NCBI GenBank assembly: GCA_015661045.1
Contig: JACVQG010000027.1
Location: forward strand, 1 to 11,416
Length of the DNA: 11,416 bases
DNA from: Dehalococcoidia bacterium
GTDB lineage: Bacteria > Chloroflexota > Dehalococcoidia > JACVQG01
Direction: 5' to 3'
Part shown: positions 6,787 through 11,416 of the stretch, in pieces
How positions within the stretch are numbered: position 1 is the first letter of the stretch
Layout: each line of letters begins with the position of its first letter
Translations under genes and position numbers: made by a program
Notes under the pieces: model-generated
Seen by the model: only the letters and a program-made list of their open reading frames with translations
Told to the model about the DNA's origin: nothing
Databases searched by the model: none

Positions 6787-6792
6787 CTGCCA

Positions 6793-7063
6793 GAGGCCGT
6801 GCTAGACGGGGAGCTAGCGGTGCCCTGTACCCGTAATCCGCTATAGCGGGGTTGAATGCCGCTCGAGCTTTTATCTCTAAAGGTTTACTCCTGTCCTGTG
6901 GTGTTGAAGGTTGGGTCCTGCGCGGCAGAACCCTATGAACTCCGCCAGGTCCGGAAGGAAGCAACGGTAAATAGGTAGTTCTGGGTGCCGCAGGAGCGCC
7001 TGGCTGGAGCCGTCGGGGCTTGAGGACCCTCTAGGGCAGGAGCGACAGCGGATGCACGGCCTT
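6793..7063 (+). ncRNA. Signal recognition particle RNA, large bacterial type
   Basis: This is the RNA scaffold of the SRP, which pairs with Ffh to target membrane and secreted proteins. The S-domain tip is unmistakable: CCAGGTCCGGAAGGAAGCA (about 6945-6963) with its GGAA tetraloop, flanked by the symmetric and asymmetric loop bases. Upstream, TGCCCTGTACCCGTAATCCG and the following GCTATAGCGGGGTTGAATGCC match the Alu-domain 5' part of the Bacillus/Clostridium scRNA type. The ends pair perfectly: AGGCCGTGC (6794-6802) with GCACGGCCT (7054-7062). A further long-arm helix joins CTCCTGTCCT (about 6889-6898) to AGGGCAGGAG (about 7033-7042). The length is about 271 nt, as in B. subtilis scRNA. A T-rich stretch after 7070 may end the transcript. 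Open frames across this region on either strand are shadows. Confidence 0.93.
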
Positions 7064-7089
7064 AGTTGCGTTTTCTTAAGGTATTGTAA

Positions 7090-7117
7090 TTGAGCAAATC
7101 AACTCGTTGAATATTAA
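7090..7117 (+). promoter_or_regulatory. Possible promoter of the SDR cluster
   Basis: TTGAGC (7090-7095) and TATTAA (7112-7117) are separated by 16 nt, about 28 nt before the ribosome site and ATG of the first SDR. The match is modest. The cluster might also be read from further upstream. Confidence 0.3.
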
Positions 7118-7151
7118 ACCAGACATCTCTATTTAAGAATAGGAGGCATCG

Positions 7152-7928
7152 ATGGATCTTGGTCTTAAGGGTAAAGTTGCCATAGTGACTGGTTCAGCCC
7201 AGGGAATTGGCAAGGTGGTAGCCAGGACCTTTGCCAAAGAAGGGGCCAATGTAGTAATTGCCGATATTCAAGAAGAAAAAGGCAAGCAAACTGCTCAGGA
7301 GTGCCAGGCCCTGGGAGTGAAAGCCATTTTTGTCAAAACCGATGTTACTAAATATGAGGATGTGGATAACCTGGTTAAAACCGCGGTAAAAGAACTGGGC
7401 AGGGTAGATGCCCTGGTCCATGATGCTGCTACTTTTGTTATAGGTCCTTTCCGGAAATTGCCAATAGATTCGTGGAATAAAGTAATAAATATTTGCCTTT
7501 TCGGCGCCATGAACTGCGGCCACGCTGTGGCTGAGCCTATGGTAGCCCAGAAAAAGGGCCATATTGTATTCGTTGGTTCCGATGCCGGGCGTACGGGAGA
7601 TGCCAGCCAGGCGGCCTATTCAGCAGCCAAAGGCGGCATAATGGCTTTTTCCAAGTCCCTGGCGCTGGATTTGGGACCATCCGGTATTACTGTAAATGTT
7701 GTCAGTCCGGGACTGACATTGACACCAGAAAATACTGAATTAATGGAAAAATTGATCGGAAAGGAGGGGGACGAGAAACGCCAAAAAGTAGTATCTATCT
7801 ATCCGCTTCGTAAATTGGGCACTGCTGAGGATGTAGCTAACGTGGCCGTGTTCATGGCTTCCGATAAGGCAGGACATGTCACCGGCCAGGTACTCAGCGT
7901 GAGCGGCGGTTATTCAATGGTGGGGTAG
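7152..7928 (+). CDS. SDR-family oxidoreductase with altered active site (SDR1)
   Basis: This 258-residue classical short-chain dehydrogenase/reductase is presumably an oxidoreductase of a hydroxyacyl-CoA or related alcohol. The Rossmann glycine motif TGSAQGIG is at 13-20. Asp38 ends the second strand and points to NAD(H) preference. The catalytic Ser143 (VGSDAGR), Tyr156 and Lys160 (YSAAKGG) are present. The C-terminus reads GHVTGQVLSVSGGYSMVG. Two departures are notable: the usual NNAG motif is HDAA (90-93), and the catalytic Asn expected seven residues after Trp108 is Cys115. It is related to, but clearly diverged from, the two SDRs that follow. AGGAGG (7141-7146) is 5 nt before the ATG. 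It is the first gene of a same-strand cluster with two more SDRs, an amidohydrolase-like gene and a crotonase. Confidence 0.88.
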   Translation: MDLGLKGKVAIVTGSAQGIGKVVARTFAKEGANVVIADIQEEKGKQTAQECQALGVKAIFVKTDVTKYEDVDNLVKTAVKELGRVDALVHDAATFVIGPFRKLPIDSWNKVINICLFGAMNCGHAVAEPMVAQKKGHIVFVGSDAGRTGDASQAAYSAAKGGIMAFSKSLALDLGPSGITVNVVSPGLTLTPENTELMEKLIGKEGDEKRQKVVSIYPLRKLGTAEDVANVAVFMASDKAGHVTGQVLSVSGGYSMVG

Positions 7929-7981
7929 TCCGGCTTTTATATAGGGCGCCCCTTTTTATTTTTGATGAAAGGATGTGAAAA

Positions 7982-8767
7982 ATGGAACTAGGGTTAAAAG
8001 GTAAAACCGTCATTATTACCGGCGGTGGGTCGAATATAGGTAGAGCAATATTTCTGGCCTTCGTAAAAGAGGGCAGTACCGTAATTAATGCCGAAATTGA
8101 TGAAGCCCAGGCTAAAAAGGTACTGGATGAGGCTAAGGGATTGCCTGGCAAGGCCCTGTTTATTAAAACCGATGTAACCGATTGGGACTCTGTACAGAAT
8201 ATGGTGAAGACAGCCATAGAAAAAACGGGTCAAATAGATGTGCTTGTCAACAACGTCGGATGGGTTTATGACCGGCTGTTCGTTGAAAAACCCAGAGAAG
8301 AATGGGAAAAAGAGATAAAGCTAAATTACTGGAGCTATATTAATTGCACCCGCGGGGTTCTGGACCATTTCATCGCTCGAAAGGGAGGCAATATCGTAAG
8401 CGTCGGTTCTGACGCCGGCCGCGTAGGGGAATTCCGCGAGGCAGTATATGGCGGCTGCAAGGGCGCCATTATCGCAACCTCCAAAGCGATAGCCCGCGAG
8501 GTAGGACGCTATAATATCCGTCTTAACGTAGTTTGCCCTGGCGCCACCATCCCTAAGAAGGAAGAGGTAGGGAAAGACAGCATGTGGCAGGAGGCTTTCA
8601 AATTCTTCACACCGGAAATGGCCGAAAAGGCGACCCATGCCTATACGCTCCGCCGCCTGGGCACCGCTGCTGAACTGGCAAACGCAGTAGTTTTCATGGC
8701 CTCCGATGCCGCCAGCTTTATCACAGGGCAAACGCTGAGCGTCAGCGGCGGCTATTCTATGATGTAA
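7982..8767 (+). CDS. SDR-family NAD(P)-dependent dehydrogenase, BadH-like (SDR2)
   Basis: This 261-residue classical SDR has TGGGSNIG (13-20), Glu38 at the end of the second strand, NNVG (90-93), catalytic Asn115, Ser143 (VGSDAGRVG), Tyr156 and Lys160 (YGGCKGA), and the ending SFITGQTLSVSGGYSMM. The VGSDAGRVG...EAVY..CKG and LNVVCPG stretches resemble BadH, the 2-hydroxycyclohexanecarboxyl-CoA dehydrogenase of Rhodopseudomonas, so oxidation of a cyclic beta-hydroxyacyl-CoA is a reasonable guess. The substrate is not proven. AAAGGA (7968-7973) lies 8 nt before the ATG. The next gene is a close paralog of the same length class. A gap of 53 nt follows SDR1. Confidence 0.9.
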   Translation: MELGLKGKTVIITGGGSNIGRAIFLAFVKEGSTVINAEIDEAQAKKVLDEAKGLPGKALFIKTDVTDWDSVQNMVKTAIEKTGQIDVLVNNVGWVYDRLFVEKPREEWEKEIKLNYWSYINCTRGVLDHFIARKGGNIVSVGSDAGRVGEFREAVYGGCKGAIIATSKAIAREVGRYNIRLNVVCPGATIPKKEEVGKDSMWQEAFKFFTPEMAEKATHAYTLRRLGTAAELANAVVFMASDAASFITGQTLSVSGGYSMM

Positions 8768-8772
8768 CACAA

Positions 8773-8803
8773 TTCGTAGGGGCTTAGCATGCTAAGCCAT
8801 ACG
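8773..8803. repeat. GCATGC-centred palindromic repeat
   Basis: A perfect 18-bp palindrome (8781-8798, GGCTTAGCA/TGCTAAGCC) is flanked by CGTA (8775-8778) and TACG (8800-8803), and begins with TTCGTAGGGGC. It shares its outer TTCGTA-GGGC and inner GCATGC with the palindrome at 9614-9644, read on the opposite strand. It lies between SDR2 and SDR3. Confidence 0.65.
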
Positions 8804-8828
8804 GGATGCAAAAAATAAGGAGGATTCA

Positions 8829-9617
8829 ATGGAACTAGGTCTTAAAGGAAAAACAGTTATAGTTACCGGAGGCGGCTCCAATATCGGACGGGCGGTCTTC
8901 CTGGCCTTCATGTCCGAGGGTTGTAATGTAGTCAATGCAGAGCTGGATGAGGTTCAGGGACAAAAGGTTGTCGACCAGGCTAAGAGCTTGCCCGGCAAGG
9001 CGCTGCTGGTTAAGACCGACGTCACCGATCACAAGTCGGTCGAGGCCATGGTGAAGAAGACCCTGGATACTTTTGGGCAGATAGACATCCTGGTGAATAA
9101 CGTCGGCTGGACGTTCGATCGCCTATTCATCGAGAAACCACGCGAGGAATGGGAGAAAGAGATAAAAATTAACTATTGGGGCTTCATTAACTGTACACGG
9201 GCTGTGCTGGACCACTTCATCGCCCGCAAGGCAGGGGCAATTGTAAGCCTGGGCTCCGATGCCGGCCGCGTCGGCGAGTGGCGCGAAGCCGTATATTCCG
9301 GCTGCAAAGGCGCTGTTATAGCTACCACCAAGGCCATAGCGCGAGAAGTTGGCCGTTATGGAATCAGACTCAATGTGGTCTGCCCGGGGGTGACCGTCCC
9401 TGCCTCTACTAACGACATGAGCAAATACAGTCTGTGGCAGGATTCTTTCAAGATATTCACTCCCGAGGTCCAGCAAAAGGCTACCCACTCCTATCCGTTA
9501 CGCCGTCTGGGTAAACCCGAGGATATATCGGGAGCCATACTATTCCTGTCCTCCGATGCTGCCAGCTTTATCACCGGCCAGACGCTGAGTGTTAGCGGCG
9601 GCTATTCAATGATGTAA
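8829..9617 (+). CDS. SDR-family NAD(P)-dependent dehydrogenase, BadH-like (SDR3)
   Basis: This is a 262-residue tandem paralog of SDR2, colinear and identical over most stretches, including TGGGSNIG (13-20), NNVGW, EKPREEWEKEIK.NYW, the GSDAGRVGE.REAVY.GCKGA block with Ser143/Tyr156/Lys160, REVGRY.IRLNVVCPG, and SFITGQTLSVSGGYSMM. The differences cluster in the first cofactor helices and in the substrate loop (about 191-220, PASTNDMSKYSLWQDSFKIF against PKKEEVGKDSMWQEAFKFF). This suggests the two copies act on related but different substrates or stereoisomers. AAGGAGG (8817-8823) is 5 nt before the ATG. The stop codon lies inside a 28-bp palindrome. Confidence 0.9.
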   Translation: MELGLKGKTVIVTGGGSNIGRAVFLAFMSEGCNVVNAELDEVQGQKVVDQAKSLPGKALLVKTDVTDHKSVEAMVKKTLDTFGQIDILVNNVGWTFDRLFIEKPREEWEKEIKINYWGFINCTRAVLDHFIARKAGAIVSLGSDAGRVGEWREAVYSGCKGAVIATTKAIAREVGRYGIRLNVVCPGVTVPASTNDMSKYSLWQDSFKIFTPEVQQKATHSYPLRRLGKPEDISGAILFLSSDAASFITGQTLSVSGGYSMM

Positions 9618-9644
9618 GGGCACGGCATGCCGTGCCCTTACGAA
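9614..9644. repeat. 28-bp perfect palindrome overlapping SDR3 stop
   Basis: Positions 9614-9641 form a perfect inverted repeat centred between 9627 and 9628 (core GGCATGCC, arms GTAAGGGCACGGCA). The outer bases run on to TACGAA at 9639-9644, the complement of the TTCGTA that starts the repeat at 8773. The TAA of SDR3 (9615-9617) is part of the left arm. As RNA it would fold into a strong stem protecting the SDR3 3' end or reducing read-through. Confidence 0.7.
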
Positions 9645-9670
9645 ATATTTATTTTACAGGGAGGTGAAAA

Positions 9671-10534
9671 TTGGCTACACAGGTAAAAGCTCCTGCTAAA
9701 GCAATAGACTACATGTACTATTACTTAACCCCGAAGATTAAAGATGAGTGGGAGACTGCGAAAAAAGCCGAGATAGTCTGTCGCATGGAGTTAGCTGTGG
9801 CCGGCGGGCTACCCAGCCAGTCCCCGGAGGAAATGATTTCCCTCATGGACCAGTCTGGTATGGACCGCGTGTTTCTTTGCTCATGTATCATGTTCTCCTA
9901 CTGGCAGAAGAAGGTTATAATGCCTGACACCACTGAGGATATTGCCAAGGCGGTGAAGAAGTATCCCAAGCGGTTCGTTGGAATGGCCAGCTACAACCCC
10001 TATCGTATTAAGGAAAGCCTGCAAACCATAGAGAAGGCAGCCAAGGAGTACGGATTCAAGGGCGTATATGTTCATATTTATGGCTTTGACTTACCCTTGA
10101 CCGACGCCCGTATGTATCCTCTTTACGCCAAATGCCAGGAGCTAGATATAGTGGTCTCCATGCAGGTGGGCTATGTGTTGGAGGCAATGCCCAGCGAACA
10201 TGCCCGTCCTATGATGCTAGACAGGATCGCCCTGGATTTCCCCGGATTGAAGATTATAGGCTCGCATACCGGCTACCCGTGGGAGGAGGAGCTTATTGCT
10301 GTCTGCTACAAGCATGATAGCGTCTATTTCGGAGCGGACGCTCACCGCCCCAAATATTGGAGTGAATCGGTAAAGCGTAACATTAACAGCCGGCTGCAGG
10401 ACAAGTGTATCTTCGGGACCAATGGCCTTCCCTGGAAGATGATGCTCCAGGATGTGGAAGACCTCGGATTGAAGGAAGAGGTCAAAAAGAAACTCCTGAG
10501 AGATAACGCCGTAAAGCTGTTCAAACTAGAGTAA
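9671..10534 (+). CDS. Amidohydrolase-fold protein lacking most metal ligands
   Basis: This 287-residue protein of the amidohydrolase_2 (ACMSD-like TIM barrel) family has the typical order of strands: SGMDRVFL (62-69), a YPKRFVGMASYNP strand (98-110), GFKGVYVHIYG (128-138), KIIGSHTGYPWEEE (194-207) and CIFGTNGLPW (246-255), ending in DNAVKLF. Active members of the family carry HxH on strand 1, a His after strand 5, a His after strand 6 and an Asp after strand 8. Here the strand-1 site is IDYMYYY (12-18) with no His, the strand-5 His is Gln165 (VSMQVGY), only His199 survives, and the strand-8 Asp is Asn251. His135 on strand 4 is kept. It is therefore unlikely to be a standard zinc decarboxylase or hydrolase. 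TTG at 9671 is well supported by AGGGAGGTG just upstream. It sits between SDR3 and the crotonase. Confidence 0.85.
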   Translation: MATQVKAPAKAIDYMYYYLTPKIKDEWETAKKAEIVCRMELAVAGGLPSQSPEEMISLMDQSGMDRVFLCSCIMFSYWQKKVIMPDTTEDIAKAVKKYPKRFVGMASYNPYRIKESLQTIEKAAKEYGFKGVYVHIYGFDLPLTDARMYPLYAKCQELDIVVSMQVGYVLEAMPSEHARPMMLDRIALDFPGLKIIGSHTGYPWEEELIAVCYKHDSVYFGADAHRPKYWSESVKRNINSRLQDKCIFGTNGLPWKMMLQDVEDLGLKEEVKKKLLRDNAVKLFKLE

Positions 10535-10555
10535 AGCCACCTGCCCAATCGTAAA

Positions 10556-10597
10556 AAATCCCCCCGGCCCCCTTATTGAAGGGGGTTTGGGGGATTT
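10556..10597. repeat. C5/G5 nested hairpin repeat
   Basis: The outer stem AAATCCCCC (10556-10564) pairs perfectly with GGGGGATTT (10589-10597). Inside it, CCCCCTT (10568-10574) pairs with AAGGGGG (10579-10585) around a 4-nt loop. This is the cleanest copy of the family seen at 17-103 and 2066-2127. It sits 22 nt past the amidohydrolase-like gene and may end its transcript. The stretch from 10598 to 10713 shows no gene. Confidence 0.75.
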
Positions 10598-10713
10598 GTA
10601 TAAACAACCCTGCTCAATGTCTGATGGCTGGTTTAGTTCGTCCCCCGGTGAACCTGAGATACGCAATGATGGATTATTTTAGCCAGGGGAAACTTAAAAG
10701 GAGCATAATAAGA

Positions 10714-11416
10714 GTGCCCTCACAATTTACGGACATCCTTTATACGAAACAAGACCATATTGCCAGAGTAACCATTAACCGGCCTGAAGCGTTGAATGCC
10801 TTCCGTACCCAAACCCTGCTAGAATTAATCGCAGCATTTGAGGATATTGAAAAAGATGGCAGTGTTGGTGTAGTGGTGCTAACAGGCGCCGGTAACAAAG
10901 CTTTCTGTGTCGGCGGAGACGCTAAAGAGAATGCCGGTAAAGCCGGATACTCCAGGGAGCTAGTCATTGCCACAGCCCGGGTCCATGAGCTTATCCGCAA
11001 AGCGCCTCAACCGGTAATCGCCGCTGTCAGCGGTTACGCTATAGGTGGCGGCCATGTTTTACACCTGCTTTGTGACTTGACTATCGCATCCGAAAATGCC
11101 CGCTTCGGGCAGGCTGGCCCCCGGGTCGGTAGCTTCGATGCCGGTTTCGGCTCAGCGTATATGGCAAGGGCAGTCGGCGAGAAGAAAGCCCGCGAGATCT
11201 GGTTCCTCTGCCGTCAGTACACAGCTCAGGAAGCCCTCCAGATGGGATTGGTCAACAAGGTTGTCCCACCGGACAAGCTGGAAGCCGAGGTGAATGACTG
11301 GTGTCAGGAAATCCTGGCCAAAAGCCCAACGGCGCTAAAATGCCTCAAAGCCTCATTCAACGCCGATTCCGACTCCATTGTTGGCCTTGAAAACATGTCC
11401 TGGCCGACAATATGGA
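10714..11416 (+). CDS. Crotonase-fold enzyme, MenB/BadI-like (partial, runs off the window)
   Basis: The first 234 residues of an enoyl-CoA hydratase/isomerase-superfamily enzyme are present. Motifs: [11 protein letters not shown] (21-31); an oxyanion stretch AFCVGGDA (63-70); [19 protein letters not shown] (107-125); the MenB/BadI hallmark [17 protein letters not shown] (132-148) with Gly135 and Asp142; then [14 protein letters not shown] and [11 protein letters not shown]. MenB makes dihydroxynaphthoyl-CoA. BadI uses the same chemistry in reverse to open 2-ketocyclohexanecarboxyl-CoA. Sequence details (WFLCRQY, SFNAD) lean to MenB, while the SDR neighbours and lack of men genes lean to a BadI-type ring hydrolase, so the choice stays open. 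The start is GTG at 10714, with AAAGGAG (10697-10703) ahead of it and no in-frame ATG. The C-terminus lies beyond 11416. Confidence 0.88.
   Translation, partial: MPSQFTDILYTKQDHIARVTINRPEALNAFRTQTLLELIAAFEDIEKDGSVGVVVLTGAGNKAFCVGGDAKENAGKAGYSRELVIATARVHELIRKAPQPVIAAVSGYAIGGGHVLHLLCDLTIASENARFGQAGPRVGSFDAGFGSAYMARAVGEKKAREIWFLCRQYTAQEALQMGLVNKVVPPDKLEAEVNDWCQEILAKSPTALKCLKASFNADSDSIVGLENMSWPTIW

Noticed and set aside
6749-6964. Minus-strand open frame across the SRP RNA
   Set aside because: The sequence is explained by the structured SRP RNA on the plus strand. The frame has no family motif.
7084-7135. Alternative promoter pairs TTGTAA or TTGAAT with TATTTA
   Set aside because: TATTTA would start transcription at the ribosome site, and TTGTAA has no good -10 at the right distance.
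7943-7965. GGGCGCCC followed by a T-rich run between SDR1 and SDR2, considered as a terminator
   Set aside because: The 8-bp palindrome leaves almost no stem once a loop is formed, so a stable hairpin is unlikely and SDR2 probably shares the transcript.
1-11416. CRISPR arrays, tRNA genes and transposase genes
   Set aside because: No regularly spaced direct repeats, tRNA-like TPsiC/anticodon arms or transposase motifs were seen anywhere. The repeats present are palindromic and dispersed.
10714-11416. Firm assignment of the crotonase as menB of menaquinone synthesis
   Set aside because: The shared motifs occur in both MenB and BadI, no men genes are visible and the C-terminus is missing, so a gene symbol would be overconfident.

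Overview
The window looks like part of an anaerobic bacterial chromosome, most likely a Chloroflexota/Dehalococcoidia-type lineage. This is inferred from the mix of features: a Bacillus-type large SRP RNA with an Alu domain, a small ferredoxin:thioredoxin reductase catalytic subunit, cupredoxin and RskA-like secreted domains, TTG/GTG starts and abundant C5/G5 hairpin repeats. No rRNA or marker protein fixes the taxonomy.

Region 1 (1-3540). Hairpin repeats are followed by a four-helix membrane protein with a large exported part: an RskA-like beta domain and two HAxH/calcium-loop modules. It runs into a cupredoxin domain in a different frame, which looks like a frameshifted single gene. A repeat then separates it from a convergent, solitary lipoprotein-type ABC substrate-binding protein that has its own promoter and a leader hairpin.

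Region 2 (3460-6700). An MBL-fold hydrolase with a good promoter lies tail to tail with a minus-strand operon. That operon encodes a six-Cys ferredoxin:thioredoxin reductase catalytic subunit, a thioredoxin-fold protein with WCPDA in place of CxxC, and a PIG-L/LmbE deacetylase. A minimal MscS-type channel is transcribed divergently from the operon.

Region 3 (6750-7070). A large-type SRP RNA of about 270 nt with a near-consensus promoter.

Region 4 (7150-11416). Three same-strand SDR dehydrogenases (the last two are tandem paralogs), an amidohydrolase-fold protein lacking most metal ligands, and a MenB/BadI-type crotonase cut by the window end. SDRs of BadH type beside a BadI/MenB-type crotonase suggest breakdown of an alicyclic or aromatic-derived acyl-CoA, with beta-hydroxyacyl oxidation followed by C-C cleavage of the beta-keto ring. 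The substrate is unknown. Palindromic repeats with a GCATGC core lie in two of the spacers, and a double-hairpin repeat precedes the crotonase.

The strongest candidates for something new are the frameshifted membrane/EF-loop/cupredoxin protein, the pseudo-amidohydrolase inside the SDR-crotonase cluster, and the FTR paired with a mono-cysteine thioredoxin.
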